From the NCBI GenBank assembly GCA_035610365.1, contig CM069432.1, forward strand, positions 105,791,529-105,855,528: 64,000 bases of DNA. The letters are read 5' to 3'. Below, in pieces: positions 47,224 through 58,527 of the stretch (the first letter of the stretch is position 1; each line of letters begins with the position of its first letter). Both the position numbers and the translations under genes were made by a program. A model generated the notes under the pieces. That model made no database searches, was not told the DNA's origin, and saw nothing but the letters and a program-made list of their open reading frames with translations. This DNA is from Aquatica leii. Taxonomy: Eukaryota > Arthropoda > Insecta > Coleoptera > Lampyridae.

Positions 47224-50200
47224 ATGTCGGTAACTACCCTTTTAAATCTATTTTCATGTAACGTGTTTTCGGACAATGAATTGCTGGAGGTATATAATGA
47301 TATTTGTGACCGTATCGTGCTTCACGGCGATTCTCTTAGTAAAGAAGACGAAGAACTCCTTCTGCAATTAGCAGATAAAGTAACTGAGATCATGGTAAGA
47401 TTATTTCAAAATAAAGTATCTATTATCACTATTAAATGTATTTTTTTTCAGAACGCTAAGGCTTTGTCTAAGCGGATATTACTCAACTCTCTAAGTAACC
47501 CACAACCGTCGACATCTCGAGTCACTCAATCAGATGTAAGTTACTATTGAAAATATTTAAGAAATTATAATTCTACGAATTATTTTATTACAGATGTTTG
47601 TTGGAAAAGGGTTAACGTCAAACAGTAACTTACGTCATCTTCATGTTATATGCGAAGGGGAAAAAGAAATAAAGAAATTTAAAACGTTTGCTAAAACTAT
47701 GGTTTTCAAATTTAAGGATGTACCTGCAGCATCCAACCCTGTAATCTGGCTAGAGGTAAAGTTTACAAATTTTATTTTGATTTTATTTACATTTTAACGT
47801 TTTAGAATGCATTTAACGAAATTTTAAATCATCTACTGGTTGATGCATCTCCTTCGGATCGCGTAGGTGTTGTTTTACGAAACGATAACTTCCCCGAAAG
47901 ACCTATCGGTATTTCTTTTAGGCGTAGGGATCAGCTTAATTCTAAAATTATTATGGCGACTTTAGAAAAATCTTACAAAGTAACGCTAATTTCTTTTTCT
48001 ACTGCTGCCCTACGTCTGCATCTTGACCGCGTTTCTCTACCTACGGGATATGGTACACGCGATCGAATGACTGGGGTCAGTTATGAAGAATTTTGCCGTC
48101 GTAAGAAGGGAATCTTAGTGATACAGAATACAGATACTTTGTGTCTTGCTCGTGCATTGGTGGTTGCGATGACATGGGCAGCGCGAAACATGAATGTCGC
48201 TACTTTATTAGAAGAAGGCAGTCCAATAATGACTACCAAGGCATTAGACCTATGCAAAGCTGCTGGTGTGGACCTCAGCAATGCGGGAAACATCGACCAC
48301 ATTCGACAATTTCAAGATCATCTTGTAAATTATACAATTGTGGTTTATAACAATAGATTAGGTAAATAATAACTTTTAATTTCTGTATAATGAATTATTA
48401 TAATCAAATTTTAATTTTAGGTAAATCTGTTTACTTTGAAGGGCCCCGTGTTCATGACAGGATTGTTCTAAATTTAATATTAGAAGAAAACCACTACAAC
48501 GTTATTACTAATCTGTGTTCAGCGTTTTCAACAGCGTTTTTCTGTGAAATGTGCCGTACCCGCTCAAACAATAAAACAGGTCACAAAAACTGTAAGTACA
48601 TTTGTCCGGCTTGTCATTCAACACCCCCATGTAACAAAGATTTGGAACTTATATTGTGCAATTCGTGTAATAGAGATTTTCGTGGTGGCGATTGTTTTAA
48701 AAATCATAGCGAAAAATTGTGCAAGACGTTGAGTAGGTGTAAGTCATGCCTTAATAGTGTATGGGTAAATAAGTCTAAACCACATAAGTGCGGGTACAAG
48801 TACTGCCATAATTGCAATTCCGAAAAACCTATCCGTCATCAATGTTTTATGGCAAAAAAAACTTTAAACAAAAACATTTAATCAAAATTTCATTTTTATT
48901 TTCTTTGATCTAGAAGCACGACAGGACACACCTGTAACAGGCGCTACAAATATGTTTTTACACGTGCCCACCTTATGTGTAGCACAACAAGTATGTAAAT
49001 CGTGTATTGATATTGATAACATGAACCAAGATTGTATAGCTTGTGGTAAAGACAACATATCTTTACAGAAAATCCTGTGAGCGCATTTTTAAATTATGTT
49101 TCCAGTTTGAAAAAGAAAAACAGTAAAGGTAGTATAGTGGCATTGGCACATAATATGAAAGGGTACGACGGGGCATTCGTGTTAAAAGAATTGTTAAAAA
49201 CAGAAACGCTTGCAACCCTAAGATAATCACAAACGGTACTAAATTAATGTCAATTAATTGTGACGGTAATATTAAATTTATCGACTCAATCAATTATATG
49301 CCAATGCCATTAGCTAAACTTCCAAAAACTTTTAACTTTCGTGGCACTAAAGGTTATTTCCCCCATTTTTTCAATACATTAGCAAATCAAAATTATGTTG
49401 GACCCTTACCACCCATGCATTATTACGGTTATGACGAAATGTCAACTTCAGTTAGAAATGATTTTGTGAAATGGTACCATGAACAAGTAAATAATAATTA
49501 CGTTTTTGATTTTCAAAATGGAATTGTAAAATACTGCATAGACGACGTCAATATCTTGAGAAAAGCTTGCTTGGAATTTTGGAACCGTTTCACCACTTCT
49601 AACGGAGTTGACCCTTTTCGTGAGTCTTGCACAATCGCTGGGGCATGCAATTCAGTGTTTAGACGCAACTACTTAACCGAAAATTCTATTGGACTTATTC
49701 CTCCTAACGGTTATAGAATGGCTGACAAGCAATCTACCATTGCAATCAAATGGTTACTTTGGTTAGAACATACTTTAGATATCAAAATTGAGCACGCTGG
49801 AAATGCCCGCGAAGTTAATCTGAAGGAGGGTATCTTAGTCGACGGTTTTTGTCACGCTACAAACACCGTATATCAGTTTCATGGGTGCTATTTTCATGGC
49901 TGCGAGATCTGTTTTCCAGATCAGACAGCTGAACTTAGTGGCGATAAACAGGATACGATGTTTGCAAGGCGCGAAAAAACTGAGGCTACAGCGACCCGCA
50001 TCCGTTCTTTCGGCTATAACTTAGTGGAAATGAAAGAGTGTAAGTTTCGGCAATTTCTCAAAATTAATATTCAGGCATTAGAATTCACAGCTAGTCATGC
50101 CGTAATTCGGAATACCCCTTTGAACCCTCGTGACAGCTTTTTCGGAGGTCGTACAAATGCCGTCAAACTGTACTACAAGGCAGAAGAAAACGAGTCTATC

Positions 50201-51504
50201 CGTTACCTTGACGTATGCTCCCTTTATCCATTTGTCAACAAATATGGTAAATATCCCGTAGGTCATCCCAAAATCCATGTGGGTAATGATGTCTGCCAGC
50301 AATTGTCTTTAGACGCAGTTGAAGGCATCATTAAATGCACCGTCCTTCCGCCCACAAGCCTATACCACCCCGTTCTGCCTTGTAGAATGCACGGCAAGCT
50401 TATGTTTATTTTATGCAGGGTTTGCGGGGAAACGATGTTTAACGGTATCTGCAACCATACAGACGATGAACGTAAGTTTACCGGTACTTACGTAGCAGAC
50501 GAGCTCCGAGAAGCGTTGTCACAGGGGTATAAAGTGTTAGAAATTTTAGAAGTTTGGGAATACGAAATTGCACAGTACAATAGAAGTTCTAGATCGGGGG
50601 GTTTATTCACAAAATATGTGAACAAAGTTTTGAAACTGAAACAGGAGTCTAGCGGGTGGCCATCTTGGTGTACGGATGATCAAGCAAAGGAGCGATATGT
50701 ATCTGAGTATCTCGAACGAGAGGGGATTGCATTAGACAAGTCGAATATTTCTGTAAACCCCGGTATGCGTTATATTGCAAAGTTATGTTTAAATTCATTT
50801 TGGGGTAAATTTGCACAGCGCGAAAATCTAATGCAATCCTCAATCATTCAGGACCCTTATGATTTATTCAAGATGCTTACTGATCCTTCGGTAGAGGCTC
50901 ACTCGCTAACCACTGTTGATGATGACACCATTATTTTGAATTGGGATAGGCCGGACGAAGGTATCGTACCGTTGAAAACTGTAAATGTTGCTTTGGCGGC
51001 GTATACAACTGCTAATGCACGTTTGGAATTGTACAAATACTTGAAACAATTGGGCCGACGTGTCCTTTACTTCGATACGGATTCTATAATTTTTACTGAA
51101 AAGCCAGGTGAATGGGTCTCCGTGACAGGAGATTTTCTGGGCGATATGACGGACGAGATCGAATGCTACGGTCCTGGTAGTAAAATTGTAGAATTTGTCA
51201 GCGGAGGTCCGAAGAATTATGCTTTTAAGGTGTTTTCGACTAATTCCAATCAACACGAATATATTTGTAAAGTTAAAGGTATTACCTTAAATTTTAAAAT
51301 TCGCAGAATGTCAATTTTGAAACCCTTAGAAGCATGGTTTTGGATCAAGCAGAGGACACGTATGTTCAGACGGATCGACGTATTTGTAGGAATTCCACAT
51401 TTGATGTTTTGTCGCGACCTGAACGCAAAGTGTTTCGGGTAAATTATACAAAGAGACGTCGTTTAGAAGACAGTATGGATACACTTCCATACGGTTACCG
51501 GTGA
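47224..51504 (+). pseudogene. polB: Maverick family B DNA polymerase, spliced and frameshifted
   Basis: Protein-primed-type replicative polymerase. Four short GT-AG introns are readable: 47395-47451, 47536-47593, 47756-47805 and 48362-48420 (57, 58, 50, 59 bp). Joined exons keep one frame up to about 48860. Domains: N-terminal conserved region (RVGVVLRND, FRRRDQL, about 47860-47935); a Cys/His-rich zinc-binding region (48541-48850); exonuclease motifs I (FFDLEA, 48904), II (AHNMKGYDGAF, 49147) and III (YCIDDVNIL, about 49531). The polymerase follows: motif A YLDVCSLYPF (about 50203), B NSFWGK (about 50793) and C DTDS (51074-51085). All catalytic residues seen are present. Frame changes near 48860 (A run), 48895, 49065, 49215 and 51298 break it; the ending PYGYR and stop (51502-51504) lie in the frame after the last one. 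The 731-codon block 49247-51442 is the longest open part. Confidence 0.92.
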
Positions 51505-51812
51505 TGACGTTGTAGTGGTTTGTTTTCTTCATTTATTTATTTATTTAGTTTGTTGTTTTTTTTTAATTATTATTAGTTAGTATATTGTAATTTTTAATAC
51601 TTAATTTTTTTTTAATGTAAATACGTAATCTTGATATATATATTTTATGTTTACTTTTTATGGTTACAATGATTTTTGTAATTTTAACTTTTATTATTTT
51701 TAGGTATTTGTATAAAGTTTTTGTTAAAAAAAATAAAAAAATAAAAAAAAATAATTTTCAATCAAAATATTTCAATTGTAAGTAACTGCTTTGATTTAAG
51801 TACATTTAGGTA

Positions 51813-51887
<75 letters not shown>

Positions 51888-52074
51888 ATTTTAGTTGTTA
51901 CAGCTTGTGTTATTTAAGTCTTTTTCACTGTTATTTATTGTTGAATATGTCTAACTTTATTAAATACTTCAAACTTTATCATTCTTATTTGTATATGATT
52001 AAACACTTGCCTTTGAATAAAACACTTGAATTTGAATTTACTGTCTTTTATTTATTTATGTACAATAAATATTA
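51505..52074. other. Convergent 3' region between polymerase and protease genes
   Basis: No gene. AATAAA signals for the plus strand occur at about 52017 and 52064, and TTTATT (AATAAA on the minus strand) at several places from 52045, so both transcripts probably end here. Confidence 0.6.
51814..51888. repeat. (TTA)n microsatellite
   Basis: About 25 TTA units. The poly-leucine open frame across it is an artefact. Confidence 0.97.
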
Positions 52075-52542
52075 TTAAATATCGATTACATTTGTTTTCT
52101 TAAAATACAAATTATACAATAAACTAATGCATACATCATTTTTTATTAAATCATTAGTAAATATTTCTAAAAATTTTGTCATGTTTGTGTTACAAAGTTT
52201 AAAATATAAATATACAAGACAATATTGGCCGCAAAACATAGAATGAAAATCTTGTAAAATTTTACAATTAAAAGTCCAAGTACAACAATTTCTTTCTAAA
52301 AACTTTTTATGATATCCTAGGGGTGATCTTCCAAAAGAATCAAAGTATTCTCCATGTCCATATTCATCAATGTAAAATGCGGCCCAATGTTCACCAGGTT
52401 TATAGGAGGGGTCGGTGTTTGCAATAATAGCACAAGGTCTCTGTATACGCCATGGTAATTGATTAGAAGCACATACAAGTCGATGTACATTCTTGGTGGT
52501 CGCGATGTTCTTCAAATATTGTTGAATTTGTACCGCATTCAT
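52075..52542 (-). CDS. PRO: Maverick adenain-like cysteine protease
   Basis: 155-residue cysteine protease of the adenovirus-protease (C5) family, expected to mature the capsid proteins. Seen in order: GEHWAAFYID with the catalytic His, YFDSFGRSP with the acidic partner, and a Gln plus catalytic Cys in MFCGQYC. The open frame extends upstream to 52569 through a GTG, but the first ATG, giving MNAVQIQQYL, is at 52542 and fits family starts better. It appears intact. It follows a broken unknown gene whose tail overlaps its 5' end, and converges with the polymerase gene. Confidence 0.9.
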   Translation of the reverse strand: MNAVQIQQYLKNIATTKNVHRLVCASNQLPWRIQRPCAIIANTDPSYKPGEHWAAFYIDEYGHGEYFDSFGRSPLGYHKKFLERNCCTWTFNCKILQDFHSMFCGQYCLVYLYFKLCNTNMTKFLEIFTNDLIKNDVCISLLYNLYFKKTNVIDI

Positions 52543-52554
52543 CTCTGCTATTTT

Positions 52555-53014
52555 TCTTTGACCATTCACATAAAATTAAAGCGTGTTCCAGAGCACACGA
52601 AGGATTTTCAATGTGATGATGTAGACATTTGATTGCTTGCATATCTTTTTAATTCTTTAAAAGTTGGACAACTCATCCTCCATGTTAACTACCGGTTTGT
52701 TTAAAAATTTTAAAGTGTTTTGCTTTTCATAGCCTTTAACAAAAATACCGTTAAAAGGCATCAATAATTTTCTAAGTTCGTCTTCAAAATCTTCATAATT
52801 TATGTATCCAGTACTCCATTTTAGACCATGAAAATAATTTTCCAAATAATAAACTTCTGTTTTTCACTGATTTTGGCAAAGTAGAATAAGGCCTTGGTGG
52901 CTTTATGAGCAAAACTTCGCAATAGTCACCATCTGACGAAACAACTGCAACTTCTTTAGGAATAAATTTCTTGTCTTCTCCGCGAAAACCTTGCAAATCA
53001 ACAAACGCGTCCAT
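52555..53014 (-). pseudogene. Conserved Maverick protein of unknown function, broken
   Basis: Starts with MDAFVDLQGFRGEDKKFIPKE at 53014 and runs to about 52850, then shifts frame to FHGLKWSTGYI and LLMPFNGIFVKGYEK (52845-52660). After another shift it ends with CLHHHIENPSCALEHALIL near 52570. Proteins with this order (DLQGF, HGL-W-G, KG-EK, a His/Cys-rich end with CAL) are frequent in insect Mavericks; I do not know their function. The start at 53014 lies 51 bp downstream of the major capsid stop. Confidence 0.75.
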
Positions 53015-53064
53015 TCTTCTCGAGTGCTAAGTAATAACTAAGTTGAGTAAAGTGTCGAGTATTC

Positions 53065-54382
53065 TTAACTACTAAAATCCACCATTACATTTCTATGTTT
53101 ATCAATTTCTATGACGTTGTCAAATTCTGCGTAAACTAAACAGTTTATAGTTTCACTTAACGCATCTTCGAATCCAACTTCTATGCGCAACGACCCATTT
53201 TTTACAAGATTCCAATGTGTATTAGCATTTGCCGATAAATCCGGTGTTAAATCAAAAGCCATTAAACAGAAACCTTTAGGGTAATCTTCTCGAGATATAT
53301 CATTTCCTTCATTTAAGAAATGAATGCCGGTTCCGGAGTATAAAGTATGGTATGCTCGCACGTACAAGCCTGATTTTGTAAAATCCGGTTGAAGCGGTTT
53401 TGAAGGAATTTGCTGGCCATCAATATACAAAGACAGATAATTAATTTTATAATGATGAAAATTAAACGGGTTGGTGGCGTAATCTCCATTGAACGCTTTA
53501 TTTGACACAAATCCAATAATACAACGCTTAGGTAATTGGCCTAAGAAAACGTTGTCTAAAGACTTTCGTTGAATCCCTGATGGAATAGTCAATACTTTAG
53601 CATCTGCTTTAGTTATTGGATATTTTGCCGAAGTAGATTCTAACGCTTTTGTGTGTGCAATTAGAATTGTAGGATTAATTCTCATTCTTCTCACTAAAAG
53701 ACTGGCTTCTAAAATTTTCACCTTGTATGTAGACCCTAATTTAGCCATTAAACTAAACGAATCTCTTGAACGAACAAATTTTATCTTCATTTCGACGCCG
53801 TTAACAAGAAATTTTTCTTGATTAAATATGTCAGAGTGGACATGTCCCATCATCTCGATTTGGTTATTTTCGGAAGTAAAAGATTTTCTTTTAATGAATC
53901 CGACATTGTCTTCCGTTAGACTATCCATTTTTCCTGGTGTATCATTATGCCATAAACTACACGATAGATGTGAAGATTTTGCTTCTGATCCATAGTTTAG
54001 TAGAGTTTCAATATAAGAACGATATGCATATGTGTTATTAGGCGGAGATACAAGTTTCTGATTTAAATAAATCTCAACTTGACTAAATAGAGAATGTAAC
54101 CAGTTATTTACAGGCCCTACAACATCCTCAAGGTTTAACGAAGTATCGTCTTGTTTTACGATTTTTGCTGTTACATACAGCATCGTTTGACTTAAGTCCA
54201 AGTAATCATTACAAGCCGTTGCCAGGTATAACAAATTCAATCGGTGCGTCGTCAGTTAACGAAGATAGTGGCTTGTAGAAAATCCACTCGCCAGATTCTA
54301 TACTTGTTTGAGTTGATGGGAGGGCAAATATATCTAATTCAGATTTAATGCATTCGCAAGATTGAGCGTGAAGAAAAGCCAT
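53065..54382 (-). pseudogene. MCP: Maverick major capsid protein, one frameshift
   Basis: Double jelly-roll capsid protein of about 440 residues. The N-terminus is MAFLHAQSCECIKSELDIFA from the ATG at 54382, continuing to PIEFVIPGNG. A frame change at about 54225 leads into the long open part (YLDLSQTMLYVTAKI, VGPVNNWLHSLFSQVEIYL, LVSPPNNTYAYRSYIETLL, LWHNDTPG). The end is ALSETINCLVYAEFDN followed by a short tail. The motif order is that of the conserved Polinton capsid protein, related to adintovirus and other polinton-like capsids. It starts 6 bp after the end of the pVI-like reading frame. Residual frame is 391 codons, so only the N-terminal ~50 residues are off frame. Confidence 0.88.
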
Positions 54383-54390
54383 TATTAATT

Positions 54391-55667
54391 TCTGTCAAAA
54401 ATATCGTTGTAATTAACTTTGGAATTAGCAGGCTTGCGTCGAGAAGTTGACGTCTTCTTGTTAATTACAGACAGAGAATGACTGGTTGTTTTTTGACGCG
54501 GTTTTTATATCCAGAACCCTGCATCAGATTTTCAATTTTAGTGTCTGCTTTGCGCTTCAGACTCTGACCGGCTTCGCGCATTCTATCTTGAAACGATTCT
54601 TTGATTGGTCGGTTTTCCACAATATCTCCTAAAATATTACTTCCCGTCCTCAACGCTTCTTTTCCTACTGCTTTCACGCCTGACTTAAACAATGGTAAAA
54701 TTGAACGAAATATACCCCCCAACCAACTTCCAATTCCATGACCTCTTTGATATGGAGCCCCTCGGTAAATAACACCAATTCCACTACCGGCTTGATTAAT
54801 GTAATATTGTTGATATGGACACGCCATTTTAATTAAGGTTTTAAAATGAAGTTTCAAATTCAGCGTACCAAACTCGAATGGCATAGAAGCTGCCGTGTCG
54901 GTCCTTATATTTATTTCTATATTTTCAAATTCTTTTCTCATAAGGGGTATGTAATGTACAGGAGAAAATACTACATCTTTGTGACATCCGTAATTGTAAT
55001 TGTCAGAAGTGACATTGACAATTCGCAATAAAGGCGCTAAGACATCTCCTACTAATTGTGGTTCTACAATATCACAATAAATAAACATTTGAGATGGTAT
55101 ACCTGTCCATATGTGTGCTGGATGAGCTGAAGTTTTTTCTTTTGCTAAATTTTGATCGGGTTGAAATCCTAATTGAAGTGCTAATCTTCTTGAAAAACCC
55201 AGTACAGATAATGTGGTGTTTACTTTTAAGAAAACTCGTTTTGTTATTCTGTTGTATTTAAAGTTTATCAGTTTCTTTATTATTTCGTGGTTATTAATTT
55301 CAGTAATAACGTCTTCGATTGATTCATAGTTTCCTGGAGAAATTTTTACAATATGCCATTCTTGACAAGAAAAATGAATTGAATCTTTACTGTCAAGAAA
55401 ATGTTTTGTTGCAAGATTTAACACTTCTTCGAGACTTAACTCGTGTTCTTCCGGCGGTTTAGTCCTATAGTACATTAAGTTATCAGTTTCTACAACTGCT
55501 AAAAACGAACACGGATATTGAATTTCAGAAATTCCAACAACCCATTCTCCAGTCAATCTTACTCGTTTAGGTAATTGTGTCATAAAATTTGCAGTTGTAT
55601 TGTTGGGGTAGTAATTCATAGAACTATTACTTAGCAAAGTTAAATAAAACTCATTCTCGGTATTCAT
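54391..55667 (-). CDS. Maverick penton-like capsid protein fused to a pVI-like protein
   Basis: Two usually separate proteins read here as one frame. The first ~280 residues (MNTENEFYLTLLSNSSMNYY, RLTGEWVVGISEIQYP) match the Polinton minor capsid (penton-like, single jelly-roll) protein. Directly after LKLHFKTLIK comes MACPYQQYYINQAGSG, the start of the small pVI/membrane-active-like protein, with a Gly-rich segment (GHGIGSWLGGIFRS), an amphipathic helix (LPLFKSGVKAVGKEALRTG) and a Lys-rich end. There is no stop between them (junction about 54825). The upstream TTG extension to 55697 is probably not used. Near 54490 the frame shifts: the open frame stops at 54465, but the tail characteristic of the pVI-like protein (KVNYNDIFDRN) continues in another frame to 54391. 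Confidence 0.82.
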
Positions 55668-55767
55668 AATTGTTGCAATTCGTTCGATGATACCCAAGAA
55701 TTAAATTTGTCGCTATGTCCTTGCCACTTTACAAAATACTGTTTATTTATTCCGCGACCTTTTTCTT

Positions 55768-56723
55768 TCAACAATTTCTCAATTTTATATCTTGTGTCAC
55801 ACTATTGGTAATTGTAATAGGTTGTAATTCTTCTTCATAAAACGTTCCTTCAATTGGCTCGCGATTTAAATCAACAACTCGGTAAACAGGAGGTTTTCGG
55901 TTAATAACTTCACTTATTTTAAACACTTCTTCGCTCCAATTTGTTGTATAACCCTTCTCAAAGATCTGTTTACTTCTACTAATCCTTACATGTTGACCGA
56001 CTTTATAGTTCGATATGCGTTTTAGTCCAACTCCACTGCTATACAGGTTTTGCCAAACTTGTAAAATATTTGAATCATTTACATCATTGGGTGCCATTTT
56101 AATGCTCCGATGATATCTATTATTATAAGACAATAATAAATTTTGTAACACATCAATGTACCGATATGAATTGGAATATGTAAAGTAGCGCCACATTCTT
56201 GTTTTAAGAGTTCTATTAAATCGCTCAACTACAGCGGCTTTAACATCCGGATTGTTCGTAACGTAAAAATGAGTGTTGTGTTCTTTAAAAAAACTTTGTA
56301 CAGTTTTTGCAACAAATTCTTTGCCTTTATCCGTTTGAATGTTTAGAGGTTTATTTTGACATTCTTTAAAAATATCTGCAAACGCATCAATAACGTTTTT
56401 AGCTGTTTTAGTTTTTAGTGGTCTAGCCCAAGCCTTTTTACTGAATACGTCAATTACGGTTAAAATGTAATTATAGTTGTCGTTATATTTTTTCAAACTT
56501 TGCATATCACATAAATCAGCCTGCCATAATTCAAACATATTGTTTACGATGTATTTGTTTCTTGAAACCGTTTTTTATTAGGTTTATGTATAGTATACGA
56601 TTCTTGTTGTTGTAACCATTTTTCAACACTGGGGCGATTATGTTTATACTTTACTGATTGAAATAAGTCATTTGCACCCGCAAACCCGCTAACGTGAGCT
56701 GGGTCGTAATATACGGTGTCCAT
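55768..56723 (-). pseudogene. INT: Maverick retroviral-type integrase, one frameshift
   Basis: Inserts the element and makes the 6 bp duplication. ATG at 56723 (MDTVYYDPAHVSGF), zinc/N-terminal region to QQQESYTIHKPNKKRF, a frame change near 56565, then the rve core: QADLCDM (first Asp), QTDKGKEF (second Asp), VERFNRTLKTR (Glu). All three catalytic residues are kept. A C-terminal chromodomain-like part follows (FEKGYTTNWSEEVFKI, PPVYRVVDL, GTFYEEELQ). It starts 2 bp after the stop of the preceding gene. If translation can start at the internal ATG (56538), a core-only protein is possible. Confidence 0.92.
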
Positions 56724-56725
56724 TA

Positions 56726-57427
56726 TCAAAGTTTGAAAGATTCCCAGCTTAAAACTCTTGACCTGCGGTTCGATCTTCTCGGGGTTTCAGTTACTGTCTG
56801 CCTTAACTCGTCATCGCCATCATAGTTTGGCGCAAAACTTTGATCACTTCTAAGTGGCGAAGTTACCGCTAGTTGCTCATTTCTAAATTGTGAAACATCT
56901 CGACGTTTTAAATTTCCAATAAGTTCTTGCGGAAAATTGATTTCTTTCATATAAGATGCAAGCTGTTGCCAGCCTTTAGGACTGCTAGTTTTTCTTGGTC
57001 TTATAGCGTCATGTACTAAATCAATAATATTCGAAGATGGTATATTTTCTCCTTTTATTGTTACAACTCCATTCTTATCCCATAGTATGTTTCCTGAAGT
57101 GTTCAAAATCCGCAAAAAGTTTTCCGCTTTTTTCTTGTATGTAGGAGGTAACGTGTTTATTATATCAGAATCCGTCATCTTTGTAATCTTTTCTTCTTCA
57201 ACTGAAATGTTAACAGGCTGTCGGCTTTCACCGACAAAATGTAAATACCTTTGAAGAATCTGATTATACATATTTCATTTATCGTGATCTGCTAGTTTTG
57301 AATTTAAAACTTTGTTTATTTCGATGTCCAACTCTGACAACACATTGTTTTGCGTAGGTTCAGGAGTAGTTTTTAACCGCTGTATTAACTCCGGGGGAAC
57401 AATAATCATCTTTTTAGCGTGTTCCAT
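56726..57427 (-). pseudogene. Conserved Maverick protein, in-frame stop
   Basis: 233-codon region from ATG 57427 (MEHAKKMIIVPPELIQRL) to 56726. One in-frame TGA at 57277-57275, where relatives have Trp, separates the first 50 residues from the rest (MYNQILQRYLHF, LPPTYKKKAENFLRIL, WDKNGVVTIKG). The end is Arg/Ser-rich. Known as a conserved protein in insect Mavericks; function unknown to me, possibly internal to the virion because of its position and basic C-terminus. Its ATG is next to the stop of the upstream gene (57429) and its stop is 2 bp before the integrase ATG. Confidence 0.75.
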
Positions 57428-57428
57428 A

Positions 57429-57758
57429 TTAGTTAAAAAGACTTCCTAACACACCGCTAATTAAGGGTGCTAACAGAAACGGTAGAAATGCGCCTCCTTG
57501 TTGTAATAAAATCTTTTTTTTCTTTTTAATGGATTCTCCCTGTTTTACTATTCGTCTCAACGTGTTTTTATGACGAGAGAGCCGTCTCTTCTGCGTTCCT
57601 GACAATGGAACTTTTCCTTTTAAAGTATTGTAAATGCATTCACAGATACAATGTATTTGCTTATCGCTGGCACACTTTAGCAAAGCTTGTCGCTCATTAG
57701 GTCCTAATTTTGTCAAAGCCCGTAGAAGTTCAGCATGCTTAGTGAGTACGTTAGTCAT
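57429..57758 (-). CDS. Small basic Maverick protein with hydrophobic C-terminus
   Basis: 109 residues, intact. N-terminal helices (LLRALTKLGPNERQALLKCA), a conserved ICECIYNTLKG, a Lys/Arg-rich middle (QKRRLSRHKNTLRR, KKKKKILLQQGG) and a hydrophobic end (FLPFLLAPLISGVLGSLF). Proteins of this form occur beside the packaging ATPase in many Mavericks. A DNA-binding or membrane-active virion component is plausible, not shown. TATA-like TTTAAATA at 57795-57802 and initiator-like TCATTC (57766-57771, minus strand) lie just upstream. Confidence 0.75.
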   Translation of the reverse strand: MTNVLTKHAELLRALTKLGPNERQALLKCASDKQIHCICECIYNTLKGKVPLSGTQKRRLSRHKNTLRRIVKQGESIKKKKKILLQQGGAFLPFLLAPLISGVLGSLFN

Positions 57759-57809
57759 TATGATTGAATGATGTCGAATTTATCTGAACTTGTGTATTTA
57801 AACCCTTTT

Positions 57810-58421
57810 TTAGGAATGTAAAATGTAGCATGCGCCGTCTTCGTTAAAAATTGATGTTCTAAAACGTACAATGTCAGGCGTACCTTGTTTTAAATCAAAA
57901 AGCAAATATCCATGTGGATTCGACGTTGCATCTTTATAAGCTTCTTCTAAAAATTTTGGATTTTCAGGGTATACTTGCCTCGTTAAATGTTTTATTTGGG
58001 CTTTATCTCGTGGATTTTTAAATAGAACTATGTAATGGGCATTTAATGATATGTCGCGTTGTCCTTTACCTTGGTGAAAGACGTTTTGAGTTAGGAAAAA
58101 TACGCTGAGGTTTCTATGATGACAACCTTTAGTAAATATATCTACAACAGCACTGTTCGCTTCGCGCATTAAATCGTCAATGATTATTAAGTTAGGTTCT
58201 CTTCCATCAAACGCATCCATAGACGGTAATCCTTCTTGAAATTTTATATTTGGCAAATCTTTATACAGAGGCTGCCATTCATCATAAAACCATATGACAT
58301 TTTCAAATTTAGTGTCACACACATCATTCATATTGTTTATAAAGTTTACAATAAAGTAAGATTTACCACATCCAGAGGGTCCTGCAACAATCGCTGAGAA
58401 AGGATGCTGAAATTGGTACAT
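57810..58421 (-). CDS. ATP: Maverick genome-packaging ATPase (A32/FtsK-HerA type)
   Basis: 203-residue ATPase of the kind that packages DNA into capsids. Walker A GPSGCGKS is close to the N-terminus, Walker B NLIIIDDLM in the middle, and LSVFFLTQNVFHQGKGQRD the sensor-like motif with Gln/Asn. Frame intact. The open frame reaches 58457, but the promoter places the transcript start at about 58449, so the ATG at 58421 (MYQFQHPFSAIVAGP) is the likely start, with a 28-base leader. Confidence 0.92.
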   Translation of the reverse strand: MYQFQHPFSAIVAGPSGCGKSYFIVNFINNMNDVCDTKFENVIWFYDEWQPLYKDLPNIKFQEGLPSMDAFDGREPNLIIIDDLMREANSAVVDIFTKGCHHRNLSVFFLTQNVFHQGKGQRDISLNAHYIVLFKNPRDKAQIKHLTRQVYPENPKFLEEAYKDATSNPHGYLLFDLKQGTPDIVRFRTSIFNEDGACYILHS

Positions 58422-58439
58422 GTTAACGATTGTTATCTT

Positions 58440-58484
58440 AACAAGAACTAAATGCATTCAAAATAAAACAGGTTTTATATACGA
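58440..58484 (-). promoter_or_regulatory. Core promoter of the Maverick ATPase
   Basis: On the minus strand: TATATAAAA (58481-58473) and initiator TTTAGTTCTTGTT (58452-58440) with the start A at 58449, 32 bp from the TATA box. The initiator is almost identical to that at 59391-59402. Confidence 0.75.
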
Positions 58485-58527
58485 GAAAAAAGTTTATTTT
58501 ATTGGTTATATTTTTTGTTTTTATTAC

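Noticed and set aside
51812..52078. Leucine-rich signal-peptide-like protein
   Set aside because: It is the TTA microsatellite read in frame, in the convergent 3' region.
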